DNA of 64,000 nucleotides from Motacilla alba alba (lineage: Eukaryota; Chordata; Aves; Passeriformes; Motacillidae): contig NW_024037374.1 in assembly GCF_015832195.1 (NCBI RefSeq), positions 1,054,001-1,118,000 of the forward strand. The letters are read 5' to 3'. Of the stretch, positions 1-11,377 are shown piece after piece. The first letter of the stretch is position 1; every line of letters begins with the position of its first letter. The position numbers were made by a program, and so were the translations under genes. Below the pieces are notes generated by a model. The model had not been told where the DNA came from and searched no databases. It saw nothing but the letters and a program-made list of their open reading frames with translations.

Positions 1-500
1 AGCCCCACAGCCCCTTATGGAGCCCCACAGAGTCACTATGATCCCCTTGATTCCATGAGGCCCTGCCGTGCTACAATGACCCCTTGGTTACACAAGGCCC
101 TGCAGTGTCACAATGGCCCCTTGGTTCCAGTGGGTCCTGAAGTGTCCTAATGATCTCCATGGTTCCATGTGGCCCCACAAAGTCACAATGGACTTTGGGT
201 TCCACGAGCTTTCGTACTGCCAACAACAGTCTCCTTGGTTCCACAGTGTCACAATGGGCCCTTGGTTCCATGAGGTTCAGTAGCGTAACATGGACGCCTT
301 GATGCCATGAGCTTGTGCAGTGTCACAATGATCTCCTTGGTTCTGCAGCCCTGCTGTGGCTGCTGTGTAACAATGGACCAGAGGTTCCATAGTGTCACCA
401 TGGTCCCTTTGGTTCCACAAGGCCTTGCTGGGGCACCATGGCCTCTTGGTTCCATGAGGTGCCTGGCATACCACAGCCCCTCACAGCCCCTCATGACCCC
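1..500 (+). repeat. 36/37-bp minisatellite, block 1
   Basis: Degenerate tandem units of about 36-37 bp built on CAGTGTCACAATGG, then CCCCTTGGTTCCATGAGG. The same unit returns in both orientations at seven or more other places in the window. Because the period is close to 36, long open frames on both strands arise from the repeat and are not genes. The block is cut by the window start. Confidence 0.85.
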
Positions 501-1747
501 TTCACAGCCCCAGGCATAGGGCTCCTCCCAAAGGAGAAGGGATCGGGCCCTGCTTGTTCTCCTTTAATTTCAGTCCCTGCACAGCAATGAGTAAAGAAAG
601 GCTGAAATGGAGCCTTTCCCCAGCGTTTCCCTCTGGGTTCATTGCGGGCTGAAGCTCTGTGCTGGCACTGGCCCGAGTGCCACCATCCCTGCAGCCCCCA
701 GGCCTTTGCTGTCCCCCCGAGCCCGTTCCCTGTCCCCGAGTCCCGCCTGGCTCTGGCAGCAGCAGCAGCCGCAGCGCAGGGGGCGCCGGCCCGGCCCAGC
801 CGGGGCTCCCGGCCAGGAGCAGCAGCAGCGCCGGCCCCTTCCCACCTGCTCCTGCCTCGGCTCCCAAGGGCTTTTTCCAGCTGAATTCTGGAGTAGAGCA
901 ACAAGCACCCACACACAGCCCTGACTCCTCAGGGCCCGCCTGTGCTGCCCTGAGCCAGCCCTCAGAGGAAGAAAGGATCGGGTTCCAGCGCTGTTTTCAG
1001 CACTGTTTTACTCACCCTCAGCTGACAGCAGGAGGCTGCTGCTGCCTTTGCCTTGGCAATTGGAGATCATGGCTGCTCTTGGCCCTCTTCTGCTTGCCAC
1101 CTGAATTTTATCCACAAAACTGCAAGTGCCTCTTTCAGTTGGTGCTACCCAGGGTGCCTTCATGACAGCAAAGTCAGTGTTTTTGTCATGGGCATAAAGA
1201 TCAGCAGATACTGGAATGCCCACCAGCCCCTGAGCACTAAGGCCAGGGGAATTAAAGCCCCACAGGCCACATTTACAGTGCTCAACCACAGCCCTGTTGC
1301 TGGTGCCCTTGAAATAGAATAAACTGACAGAGGCCAGCACAGAAATTGCCTCTGGAGTGTGGAATTAAATTAAAAAATCCACCAGGAGAAACAGAAACCA
1401 GAACTTCTCGACTCGCTTCCCTGCTTCTTCCCAGCAGCAGGAAACGTAGATGCCCAGAGGTATTTTGCACTGCTGCTGACCCCAGTTTGAGCCCAGCTTC
1501 TGCCCAGTCCCAGCAGGAACCTGAGCCCAGCCCAGGGAGCTCAGCGCACACGGGGCCAGGCCCAGAGACCCGGGCACGGCCGCCCATTGCGGGGCAGCAG
1601 TGCAGATGGAATGTCCTGCGGCCCAAACCTCCTGCTCCTGCCACACAGTGCCCAGCGTTCTCCCCCTCCTCCTCCTCTCCCAGCATGGCACAAATTCCAG
1701 CTCGGAGGAAGCTTCCCCAGATAGGGCTCTGGCTCCTGCTCCAGCCT
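501..1747. other. Unassigned GC-rich stretch
   Basis: No gene recognised. 640-880 is GC-rich with CAG/CTG-rich low complexity and several CpGs, so frames stay open on both strands without a family signature. 920-1747 is ordinary noncoding sequence by eye. A small CpG-island-like feature near 730-840 cannot be excluded. Confidence 0.5.
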
Positions 1748-2525
1748 GAGTGTCCCTGCAGAGGAACAGGGCATCTTTCAGGCACTTCCACAAGCTCAGG
1801 CTTCTTACTTCATGGGCAATCTGGGATGCAATGGCCTTTTTCAGAAAGACAAAGGCAGAGGATTCGAAATTCTTAGGAAAAAATCACCCTTCTTCCAGAA
1901 AAAGTTCACCAAGTCATTCCCTGCATTTCTCCATTTTACATTCTTTCAGTCAGCTGCTCTGAGAGGTCCGGCTTGTTCTGATGCTTCTCATGAACTGATT
2001 GTACTCTTGATTTATGCACCAAGGCACCAGATGTGGAATCTTCTAGACTGACCTCAAAAATAAACTCCCTCTGTCAGAGCATTTTCACATTCCAGATAAT
2101 TTTCAAGATGTCCCCTGAGAGGTTTGAATGAGTATCACACAACTCTCCACTTCTGGCTGCAGGCTCTGGAGATTCTTTCTCGGCATTCAGCCAGGCTTGT
2201 ATTGCCTAACAATTCCTGGTACCACCTCCTGTTTTCTTAGCCTAGAACAGCAACAATGAAAACCTTACCCATGGCACAACTCTCCAGTCCATCAGGAAAA
2301 GAAAGGACAAGTTGCCAAGTTCTCCAAACCTTTGTCCTGCTTTGCTGCAAGAGTCCTGCTGCACGCACAGTGTGGAAAGCCAAGAGAAGCTGCAGGTGGT
2401 GGCGCATCTTGGGACAGGAGCTCGACCTCCTTCTCCAGGAAAGGTTCTAGAAAAGAGCAAACATCACTGTGGAGAAGATTCTTGGAAAAGCAGAACAGCT
2501 TTCCAGAAGTGCCACCTTCTCAGCT
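1748..2525 (+). repeat. Inverted repeat, left arm (pairs with 5232-6005)
   Basis: The reverse complement of 5232-6005 aligns along the whole arm. Landmarks: CTGCAGAGGAACAGGGCATC near 1757 mirrored near 5985, and AGCTTTCCAGAAGTG near 2507 mirrored near 5236. The arms differ by scattered substitutions and small indels, so the duplication is not recent. No coding region recognised in the arm. Confidence 0.85.
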
Positions 2526-2689
2526 GATTCTGTTTTTGTCCTCCTTTCTCTCCTGCCTTTCTTTGCCTGCTCTGTTTCTCTCTCAGCGTCTCTCTTGACC
2601 CAGGGCTGCTCCCACCAAAGACACTGCCATGATTTAATTCACAATCCATGAGCTACAACAGCCATGGGTGAAGTTATGAAGGCTGGCAG

Positions 2690-4500
2690 TGAAATGTCAC
2701 TGTAAGATCTTGCTCCACTTGGCTCTTGGTCCATCTTTAGAGCTTTTCCTTCAAGGGCAGGAACATCTTTTCCTGGATGGCAACTGGAATTCCAGCCCCT
2801 GGGAGTGTGTGCCATGGATCCCAGAGGGGCATTCCCCAGGCTCCCAGGGTGCTGCTCTTGCCGTGCCTCCCAAGGAGCTGTGCAGGGCCAGGGGACAAGG
2901 CCCAGCAGCTGTGCTGGTTCTGCAGTGCCACAAGGGCCCCTGGCTCCATGAGTTTCCGCACTGCCAACAGCGGTTCCTTGGTTCCCATGATGCCCTGCTG
3001 TGTCACCATGGATATTTGGTGTCATGAAGTTCTCCAGTGTCACAATGGCCTCCCTGGCTCCATGAGCTTCCGCAGTGTCACAATGGCCTCCTTGGATGGG
3101 CACTGTCCCCATGGACCATTGGCTCCATGCAGCCCCGCTGGGTCACCATGGACTCCTTGGTTCCAGGAAGTTCTGTGAGTGTCTCCATGGTCTCCTTGGA
3201 TCCACAGTGTCACAATGGACCACTGGATCCACGTGGCTCTGCTGTGTCACCATGGCCCCTTGGTTCCATGGGACCCCAGGGTCACAATTGACTCCTTGCT
3301 TCCATGTCACCCTCTCAGTGCCAAAATGGCCCCTTTGTTCAATGAGGAACCCAAAAGTTTTGTGGAAACATTGAGCAAATCCTTTTTATCACACCTGGGA
3401 ACATCTGTTTGCATTCCAAAGAGAGGTTCAAGGTGAGGATGGCACCAGCAGCTTCCATCTGCAACAGAGATCCAGGGAAACGACAGGGACAGAGAATTCA
3501 GCTGCGAGACTCAGAGAATTCTGCTGCCAGAGGTCATTTCTGCTCACACTGTCAATTGTAGAAAGGTGACACCATTCCAGGCAGCCTGGACTGAGCAGGT
3601 GGTTCCTGAGTGGGCTTTGTTGTTCAGGAAACCTGCTCAGGCTTTTCCATTCTTTCCTCAGAACAGGAAAACTTCTCCTGGGCCTGTGTGCAGGCAGAGC
3701 CCTGAGGAGAGCAGGTGGCACATGGTGCAATGGGCTGGGGCATGGAGCTGCAGAGCTCAGGGGACAAGGTTCTGCTGCAGGGCACAGGGATGTCAGTGCC
3801 AGGTGGGCCATGTCAGACATGGTGAGGCTGGGGGTGAGGAGCAGCTTGTCCAAGCAGGGTCAGCCCTCCAGGGGTTCATTCTTCTCCATGCCCAGACCTC
3901 CTAAGGAGACACTCAGCATCACGGTCACCTGGGGAATGCTTCTATCAGCTCTTCTCTGAACTGGAAAATTAAAAAATACACACTTGATGAAAGAAGAAAA
4001 GTCATGAGGTACGCTTTGAAATCTTCATCCTTACAAGAACTCCAAACTGACTCCAGTCAGCTGCACAAGCCCTGGAGACTTGAAGACAGTTGAAAGAAGA
4101 GAGAGAGCTTTTGAGGGCTTTCTATAAATTATTGACCCCCACGGTGGATTTGGGACTGTGTCCTGGACCCTCAGGCACTGAGAGAAGGCTGAAGAAGCTG
4201 CTCAAGGAGTCACCAGCAAAACTCCAAGTCCCTTGGAGCATCCCTGGGCCCCACTGAGGGCAGGGAGTGCCAAAGACTCCCCAGGGATGGGTGAGAGCAG
4301 ATCCTTGAGGCCAGGATTGCAGGGAGCCCAAGGCTCTGAGCAGGGAACTGCAATGCTGAGCAAGGCCTGGCCTGGCTGGGGGAAGCAGAAAGGCCAAGCC
4401 CTGAGCCCAGCCTGGCACAGCAGGGCCTGTCTCTCACAGGTGGCCTGAGGATGTTTGTGGGGCAGTGGGATGTCTTGGGCAGGAAGGACAAGTGTCCTAA
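2690..4500 (+). repeat. Left copy of a 1.7-1.8 kb inverted duplication (pairs with 39339-41037)
   Basis: Runs collinear with the reverse complement of 39339-41037. Shared parts are a minisatellite piece, a segment containing CCATTCTTTCCTCAGAAC (near 3648), an AT-rich segment near 3960, and a GC-rich end with TTTGTGGGGCAGTGGGATG (near 4454). In the other copy an ERV-L LTR starts exactly where similarity ends. No gene recognised. The part at 4130-4330 resembles the ~150-bp repeats upstream of the receptor genes. Confidence 0.8.
2930..3360 (+). repeat. 36/37-bp minisatellite, block 2
   Basis: About eleven degenerate units with the core GTGTCACAATGG and the TTGGTTCCATG half-unit, same orientation as block 1. 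It lies inside the left copy of the inverted duplication, and its mirror is at 40490-40850. Confidence 0.85.
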
Positions 4501-5231
4501 AACTGCAGCCCATGCCAGACTCCTCAGGGAGGGGTGAGGGAGAACCAAAGTGCAGCCCCTCCAAGGAAAGTTCCTTTTGTGGGGCCTCCAGAGGCGCTGC
4601 CCGAGCCCAGGGGACAAAGCCCTGGGTGCCCCTGGCCCTGCCAGCCCTGCCCAGCCCCTGACCATCTGTCCCGCAGGCTGTGCCCCCTGTGCGTGCTGCT
4701 CCTCTGCCCTGGCCGGGCTGCACTCGCCCATCCCGCTGTCCCCCCAGCATTTCTCACCCAGCGTTTCTGTGCCCTCCCTGGGCTCCCTGCACCCAGCGCT
4801 GCCGGCTCCTGGCACACAGAGCCGGGGCAGGAGCCCACCCTGCCAAGGGGCTCTGGAGCAGGGCGGTGGCTGCCATGGCTTCTGAGCTCAGCAGCTGCTC
4901 CTGGGATGGTTCCATGGAGACCGAGCACAGCAACACTGCTGTGCATTGTCCCTGCTGAGGGTCACACACTGGCGGGCACAATCCCTGGCTGCAGGATTCG
5001 GGCCCAACCCAAGCACTGCACCTATGGCTCCAGCATTGCTTTCCAACAAAAACAGGGGAAGGCAAACTCTGTAGCTCATGGCATTTTAGAGTGTCTAAAT
5101 CTCGCTAAGTCATTGATCTGAGAGGTGAGATGCATTTGGAATTCATGGCATGGAGAAGTAGTGCAACATGGAAAAGGGGAGCATAGAAATAAATAGAGGA
5201 AAACATTTCAGATGGTTTCCTTCCATTTTCA
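4501..5231. other. Unassigned, partly GC-rich spacer
   Basis: GC-rich to about 4960, then AT-richer. Open frames on several strands come from base composition. No family motif, RNA gene or repeat boundary recognised. It ends at the right arm of the 1748/5232 inverted repeat. Confidence 0.45.
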
Positions 5232-6005
5232 TTTCACTTCTGGAAAGCCATTTCAGTTTTCCAGGAATGTTCTCCACAGTCCTGTCTGCTCTTTTCAAGA
5301 ACCTTTCCTGGAGAATGAAGTCGAGCTCCTGTCACAAGATGTGCCACCACCTGCAGCTTCTCTTGGCTTTCCACACTGTGAGTGCAGCAGGACTCTTGCA
5401 GCAAAGCAGGACAAAGGTTTGGAGAACTTGACAACTTGTGCTTTCTTTTCCTGGTGGACTGGGGAGTTGTGCCATCGGTGAGGTTTTCATTGGGACTGTT
5501 CCAACCTCAGAAAACAGGAGGTGGTACCAGGACTTGTCGAGGAATGCAATCCTGACTGAATTCAGAGAAAGAATCTCCAGAACCTGCAGCCAGAAATGGA
5601 GGGTTGTGTGATAATCACTCACACATCTCCATAGACACCTGGAAAATGATCTAGAATATGAAACTTGGTTGTCAGAGGCAGTTTGTTTCTGTTTTCAGTT
5701 TAGATGATTCTACATCTCTCATGCTGGTATAAATTAAGAGCACAATCAGTTCAAGAGAAGCAGCAGAACAAGCTGCACCTCCCAGAGTAGAAGACTGAAA
5801 GAATCTGCACAGGAGAAATGCAGGGAATGACTTGGTGAACCTTGTCTGTAAGAAGGGTAATTTTTTTCTAAGAATTTCTAATCCATTTCCACTGCTTTTC
5901 TCCTTCTTAATAAGGCCATTTCCATCCCAGATTCCTCATGAAATGAGAAGCCTGAGCTTGTGGAAGTGCATGAAAGATGCCCTGTTCCTCTGCAGGGACA
6001 GTCAG
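5232..6005 (-). repeat. Inverted repeat, right arm (pairs with 1748-2525)
   Basis: Reverse complement of 1748-2525 with a spacer of about 2.7 kb. The arm ends about 30 bp before the gammaretrovirus-like 5' LTR. No coding content recognised. Confidence 0.85.
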
Positions 6006-6034
6006 GGGGAAAGAGGAAGCAGTTTTGAAATAAT

Positions 6035-6461
6035 TGTGTGATAATGAGTAATGTGATGGTTGAGTCTCACAATTAAAAGACAGATATTATGGATATGTTA
6101 GGACAAGTTTAATAGATTTATAGTTATGTTTTACCCCAGTTGTGTTGTTATCACAGGGTTACCTGGTAGTTGGGGTATTTGGGAGGGTTGGCTTGTTACT
6201 GTGGCAACACCTGACATCCAGTCAAGATGTAAGGAAGTGACCTCCACCACTGGAGAGTGAAGAAAGAGTTGATTAACAAGATTTTGAGAGGGGCTAAAGG
6301 GTTAAAAGGTGAAAACATCCATTGTGTGGATGAGCACATGGTGGGAAAAAATCCTTTGCTCCTGGTGCCAAAATATTTTCTCTATTCAGTCTTCTGTTTT
6401 ATTTTTTTTTAAGGTTTTAATAATCCTTTTAAATTTGTGGAAGTGAGTATCATTTCTCACA
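6035..6461 (+). mobile_element. Gammaretrovirus-like ERV, 5' LTR
   Basis: A 427-bp LTR beginning TG and ending CA (CTCACA), followed two bases later by a primer-binding site. It aligns end to end with the LTR at 49632-50056; shared landmarks include GTTATCACAGG, CTCCACCACTGGA and ATCCTTTGCTCCTGG. Identity looks roughly 75-80 percent by eye, so these are old or separate insertions. The TATA region is decayed here compared with the 3' copy (GTATAAAAGA near 49910). Confidence 0.85.
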
Positions 6462-6463
6462 AA

Positions 6464-6481
6464 TGGGGACTCATCTGGGAA
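6464..6481 (+). other. Primer-binding site, tRNA-Pro type
   Basis: TGGGGACTCATCTGGGAA sits two bases after the LTR. It matches the tRNA-Pro primer site typical of gammaretroviruses at 14 of 18 positions, and three of the four differences are transitions. This classifies the element independently of its gag. Confidence 0.8.
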
Positions 6482-7796
6482 ATACACCTGGTGGCCTTAG
6501 GAGTTTTCAAAAGGGGCACGCCCCACCACAGATTTGGTGGAGATTGTCGGACTCTCTGAGTTCCACCAGTGGTTGCAGGTTGGAAGCCCAAAGACACCAG
6601 GAGACTGGATAAAGAAAAGGGGAAGAGGGGTGAGTACCATCCACATAACTATTTTTGGTCAGATTGTGACTCCGCAATTCCGGTGATCGAAAATGAGCTT
6701 CACATTAGTTAAATACTGGATCCATCCTGGTCCCTTGAAGCATCAGGATATTGGACGGTAGAAAGGAAAAAGGAACAGCGGGACGCATGGTGGGGAGGAA
6801 AGCGGGGATCCCGTAGACAAGAACCCCATGGCCGGCGGGACACATAAGATGGAAGGGTTTCTGGGGACTTGGGAGCAGGGTTCACCCATCGGGGAAACCG
6901 TGTTTGTGCCGGGATGGGGACCCGTGGCGGGATTCCCAGCCAGCACACACGAAGGGAGCCAGTGAGCTTCACATGGCGCGGCAGCTCGCATGGGGTTCAG
7001 TGGCTTGCACGGTGCTCGGAGTGGGGGCAGCCTCTGGGGCGCAGCCAGCACTGTAATTTCCAGGGCCAGCCGAAGCTGGGCTGGAAGCGGGGTGACCTCT
7101 GAGGGGTTTGCTGCAGGGGGTCACCCAGGAGTCGGTGCAGCAGTTTGTGTGCTGCCGAGCCAAGGGGGTCAGGGCAGTCCAGCTGCCAAGCCAAGTCACG
7201 TCAGGGCAGAGCTGCTGAATCAAGGGGGTCGGGGTGGGCCAGCTGCTGAGCTGAGCTGAGCCAAATCACGGCAGGCGGAGCTGCTGAGGCTGAGCCGAGT
7301 CAGGCCAGGGGCAGGACCGCAGCCGCCGAGCTGAACTGGGGTGGGCAGAGTCTCCAAGTGGAATTGGGGCAGGCAGAGCCACCGAAGGCGAACCAAGTTG
7401 CGTCAGAAGCGGGATGGAAGCCGCTGAGGCGAATCGGGGTGGGCAGAGCCACCGAAGCTGAGCCAGGTCGGGCCAGGGGTGGGACTGCAGCTGCCAAGGC
7501 GAATTGGGCCGGGGCAGGCCATAGCCGTGATATGAAAGCCCCTGGATTGTAAGATGTTTTTTCAATTTTTACTTGTCAAAAGAGAAGTACAGTTTTTTGG
7601 GTTTTTTCTCTCTCTTCCCTTTCCTTCTCTTTCCTCCTTTCCTTGTTTCTTACTCCACTCCCCCTCTCCCCACCCCCCCCCCCCCCCCCCCCCCATCCTT
7701 TCCTTTTCCCTTCTGAGAGAGGCAGGCTCTGTCCGGAGGGCCTGTGGTTGGAAAGGTGGGCTCTGTCGGAGGAGAGCCTGTGATTGGCCGGTCAGG
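6482..7796 (+). other. Gammaretrovirus-like leader with internal repeats and a C22 run
   Basis: Untranslated leader between primer site and gag. 7130-7530 is made of imperfect repeats of roughly 60-70 bp with motifs such as GGGGTGGGCAGAGCCACCGA. A pyrimidine-rich stretch (7590-7720) contains an uninterrupted run of 22 C at 7673-7694, whose length is likely to be unreliable. No gene seen. Confidence 0.65.
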
Positions 7797-9241
7797 ATGG
7801 GACTATGGGCAAACAGGGAATCGCCAAGGGGAGGAGTAGAAATTGAAGAGGTGCCAATAGGTATACCCCCAGATAGCCCACTGGGAAGGAAACTAGCCCG
7901 GTGGAAATATGACCCAAACACCAGAGACAAGGATGAGCTCAGAATGATTCACTATTGCATGGTAGAATGGACCAGAAGGGAAATTAGCAGTGATGGTGTA
8001 CACTGGCCGAGATATGGGTCAGAAGAAGGGTGGATGTGTCAGGCCTCAAACATGTATGTGAGAGCTAAGCAACCATTTAATCAGGAAGAGAGAGACTATG
8101 CTGCCTCTTGGGAGGAGAGAGTTCACCCTCGAAGGTGAATGTGTTTAAGATGCCAGAAAATAAAAAATGGGACCCGTTAGAGCACTTACCCCCTCCACCT
8201 TCAGTAGCCCCAGCTGAACCTCTCCTATCCCCTGATGGGCCTAGCCAAAACATCAGAATCAGGGTGGCACGACGAGAGGAAAGCAGATCAGAGGATGGGA
8301 GCCAAGCATTGGGACTGTACCCCCTGAGAGAAGTACCCCTGGCGGGGTGCCGGGAGGAATCAGATTCATAACAGTACCTCTCAGTTCCTCAGACGTGAGA
8401 ATGTCTAAAAAGGAATTAAAAGGACTATTAGCAGACCCCATCGGTTTAGCAGAGCAGTTGGAGCAGTTTCTGGGGCCCAGTATTTTTACGTGGGAAGAGA
8501 TGCAATCAATAATGACCATGCTTTTCACACCAGAGGAAAGACAGATGATCCAGGCAGCTGGCATACGGATATGGGAAAGGGAGCACTTGCAAGGACCTCC
8601 TGAGGATCTGAACATGCCCATAGTGCGCCCCACCTGGGACCACAACAGCATGGGGGAGGGGGGCAAGACATGGAGGAATACAGAACATTGATTATAAGAG
8701 GTATCAAAGAGGCAGCTCCACGTAATTAAGATGCTCGTAAAGCTTTTGATGAGCAGCAAAGGAAGGAAGAAAGCCTGACAGAGTGGCTAGAAAGACTGAG
8801 AAGGAATAGGAGGAAATATTCAGTGGTTGACCCTGACATGGTGGCCGGACAGATCTTACTAAAGATAAATTTTGTCACTCACGCCAGTCCAGATATATGG
8901 AGAAAGTTAGAAAAGTTATGGCTGGCAAGAAAAGAGGTTGGAGGATCTTTTTAGGGAAGCACAGAAAGTGGATGTAAAGAGGGACGAAGAGAAGATCAAG
9001 ACAAAAGCCAAGGTAATGGCAACTGCCATTAGGGAAGGAAAGTAGCGTGTCAAGAACAACCCGTGTAAGGGAGGGGGACCCCAAATGAGAGAAGGTAGAA
9101 GGACGGGTGAGGTAGCACCTTGGAACTGGACACAGAAAGGAGTTTGGAAAACAAGGGAACCTAGGAGCAGTTTGCTTTTACTGTAAAGAGAGTGGGCATA
9201 TCAGAAAGAATGGCCCCCAGAAGGAAAAGGAGCTGAGGGTC
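7797..9241 (+). pseudogene. gag: Gammaretrovirus-like gag pseudogene
   Basis: ATG at 7797 opens with Met-Gly, the myristoylation context of gammaretroviral matrix. Matrix runs to a stop at 8136-8138. Sequence continues in other frames: a proline-rich linker (8150-8370), capsid (8347-8691, with WEEMQSIM and AAGIRIWERE), capsid C-terminus (8740-8950, with ESLTEWLERLRR), and a degraded nucleocapsid zinc knuckle at about 9170-9225 (YCKESGH; the last Cys is lost). At least three frame changes or stops break it. The following alpha/beta-like LTR begins at 9242 directly inside the nucleocapsid region, so protease and pol are missing here. Assignment to a gammaretrovirus-like (class I) Gag is firm; function is lost. 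Confidence 0.85.
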
Positions 9242-9619
9242 TGTGGAGAGTTTTGTGGACAGTTGGCTAGCTGAGAGAGGCCATTTAGACGTAATACCCT
9301 TGGTTAAGCAAGGAGACAGGTAAAGGAGCCAGCAGTCAGTTTCCATATAAGGCAAGGACACTGTGCCCTTGCTGCAACAGTAGGATAGGGAGGGAAGATA
9401 TTCAGCTAGAAATATGAAGAAAAGCAGAAAAGTTGTAACAGTATCACTACAAGAATGCAGAAGTAGGTGTAGTTGGCTGATAAGTAACTAACCAATAATG
9501 AGCTCGCCTTTTGCAATATGTATTAGCCTTATTAACACCAATATAAATATGCGTGTCTATCAATAAAGTTTGAGGCTTGTTGTTCATCATCGGATGTGCA
9601 AGTCTTCCTTTATCTGTCA
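9242..9619 (+). mobile_element. Alpha/beta-like ERV, 5' LTR
   Basis: A 378-bp LTR, TG...CA, with AATAAA in CAATAAAGTTTGAGG near 9565 and a primer site starting about two bases downstream. It pairs with the 379-bp LTR at 13362-13740; both contain TAACCAATAATGAGCTCGC and TTTTGCAATATG. The two LTRs differ at many positions, so the provirus is not young. Confidence 0.9.
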
Positions 9620-9621
9620 AA

Positions 9622-9645
9622 TAGTGACCCCGACTGACGTGATAC
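9622..9645 (+). other. Primer-binding site, tRNA-Trp type with 2-bp insertion
   Basis: AGTGACCCCGAC, then TG, then ACGTGAT matches the tRNA-Trp primer site of avian alpharetroviruses except for a two-base insertion and an edge mismatch. It supports an alpharetrovirus-related element. Confidence 0.75.
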
Positions 9646-9814
9646 GCCCACCACGGACGGATGAAGTAGGGTTTGGTTCCTGCCGCAGGGGGAACGGTAC
9701 AAACAGTCCGGCCACAGGTTTGCGGTCTGCGGGCCCCAGGAGCTGTAAAGACAGTCCTGGCCATACGTGCTGCCGGAGCCTGGGAGACCTGCAACAGCGC
9801 TGACGAAAAAAGGT

Positions 9815-11377
9815 ATGGAGAGGCAAGCAGCATATGATTTATTCACTGCCTTTTTACAGAGAAGGCAAGTAAAGGAGATAGATTTGCAAAAGGAGTTGCC
9901 AGGATTGTTAGCTTATGGACATGAAAAGGTGTTTTTTCAGAATCCACACACAGTGCATGAGCTATCAGAATGGCGTAAATTTGGGGATAAGTTGTGGGAG
10001 GCTACGTTGGAGGATGATAAAACAGCAAAAAAGTTAGGGAAGCTATGGAAGGTCGTGCATAATGAGCTTTTACAGTATCAGGCAGAAAAGAAGGCAGCGG
10101 AGCAAGCATCGGTCGCTCAAGATAGAAATAGAAACTATGATAAGGACTGGTTCCAGTCTACTCCGTTACCTCCTGCAGTTAATAGTGTTGTCCTGCCCCC
10201 CCCCCCCCCCCCCCCCCCGCCTCCTGCTTCCAATGCCGGGGCCTCCGGTGAACCATCAGCGCCCCCCGAATCACTAACACCCCCGAAAGGGTCACAGTCC
10301 TGCCCTAAGCCACCTATAAATTCACCCCTGTCAGGTGATGAGCCGATTCCTGGGGCGAAAAGTGACCTAGCGGAGGCCATTGCCAGGGAACGGAGGGAGG
10401 CGTGGGCGGCGCTGGCCAAGGACTGTTTGGATAAGGGGGACAGGGGGTTAATGGAGTCAGCCTCAGTGCTGGCATTCCCGGCAGTTTTTCAGCCGGTCGC
10501 AGGGGGAGGAATGCAGGTAACAATCACTGCTCTTGACTGGAAATTACTGTCACAGCTTCGAGCGACTGTTAGCCAGTTTGGAGTGACGAGCGAGCCGGTG
10601 AAGCAAATGCTAGATTACATTTGGGGTACGCAGATACTTTTGCCTGCTGATTGTAGAGGGATAGTGAGATTGATTTTTACACAACATCAGCAACTGCTGT
10701 TCAATGCGCACTGGCAAGCGCTGGTTAATGAGTGTGTAGCCACACCAAGACAGCAGGGAGATCCTTTGCATGGTGTAACAGCAGAAGAATTGATGGGACT
10801 AGGTGCGTTTCTTCGCACGGAGGTGCAGGCATTGATAGGACCGGATAAGTGTGGAGAGGCTATGAGGTTGGTGAGGCAGGCTATAGAGCAGGTGAAGGAG
10901 CCGGGTGGTGTACCAATGTATATGGGGATTAAGCAAGGACGAGATGAAGCATTTGGCACGTTTATAGATAGAGCTGCAGCTGCTATAGAAAAAGCAGGGG
11001 TGCCGGAGTTTATGCGAGGTGCACTATTAAAACAATGTGCCCTTCAGAATTGTAATCAATCCACAAGAAACATATTAGGCACTCTAGGGGCGAACTGGTC
11101 CATAGAGGAAGCACTAGAGAGGATGGCCCAAATCCCTATTGGGACCCAGGCATTTTTGGTGGACGCTATTAAACAATTGGGGGAGGGTCTTCAGGAGCAA
11201 GTGAAAGCCTCTCAGAATCAGGTGTTAGCTGCTCTTGCACTTCTCCGAGTCTCCGCAGCCGTAACCCCAGCACCGAGTCGCTCGGACACCCACAACACCG
11301 CTGTCAACACCTCAGCTCAGCTCCACTACAACCAGCCACTGCCGGAAGCCTTGGGCTGGACGTTGCAGCCTCAGTAG
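9815..11377 (+). CDS. gag: Alpha/beta-like ERV Gag, open but lacking nucleocapsid
   Basis: The first in-frame ATG at 9815 gives 520 residues with no internal stop. Residue 2 is Glu, so no myristoylation site, as in alpharetroviral matrix. Order: matrix (about 1-110); a linker with a ten-residue proline run encoded by 23 C at 10196-10218; capsid (about 240-470) with the major homology region around IKQGRDEAFGTFIDR; and an unstructured tail. No CCHC zinc knuckle follows, so the RNA-binding nucleocapsid is deleted. The preserved frame contrasts with the heavily deleted pol and env downstream. It could be chance survival or retained function; expression and selection data would decide. The C run makes the frame sensitive to sequencing error. 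Confidence 0.85.
   Translation: MERQAAYDLFTAFLQRRQVKEIDLQKELPGLLAYGHEKVFFQNPHTVHELSEWRKFGDKLWEATLEDDKTAKKLGKLWKVVHNELLQYQAEKKAAEQASVAQDRNRNYDKDWFQSTPLPPAVNSVVLPPPPPPPPPPASNAGASGEPSAPPESLTPPKGSQSCPKPPINSPLSGDEPIPGAKSDLAEAIARERREAWAALAKDCLDKGDRGLMESASVLAFPAVFQPVAGGGMQVTITALDWKLLSQLRATVSQFGVTSEPVKQMLDYIWGTQILLPADCRGIVRLIFTQHQQLLFNAHWQALVNECVATPRQQGDPLHGVTAEELMGLGAFLRTEVQALIGPDKCGEAMRLVRQAIEQVKEPGGVPMYMGIKQGRDEAFGTFIDRAAAAIEKAGVPEFMRGALLKQCALQNCNQSTRNILGTLGANWSIEEALERMAQIPIGTQAFLVDAIKQLGEGLQEQVKASQNQVLAALALLRVSAAVTPAPSRSDTHNTAVNTSAQLHYNQPLPEALGWTLQPQ

Noticed and set aside
10196..10218. Proline run in Gag as a functional motif
   Set aside because: Encoded by 23 consecutive C, best read as a slippage-prone homopolymer; a similar C22 run lies in the noncoding leader at 7673-7694.
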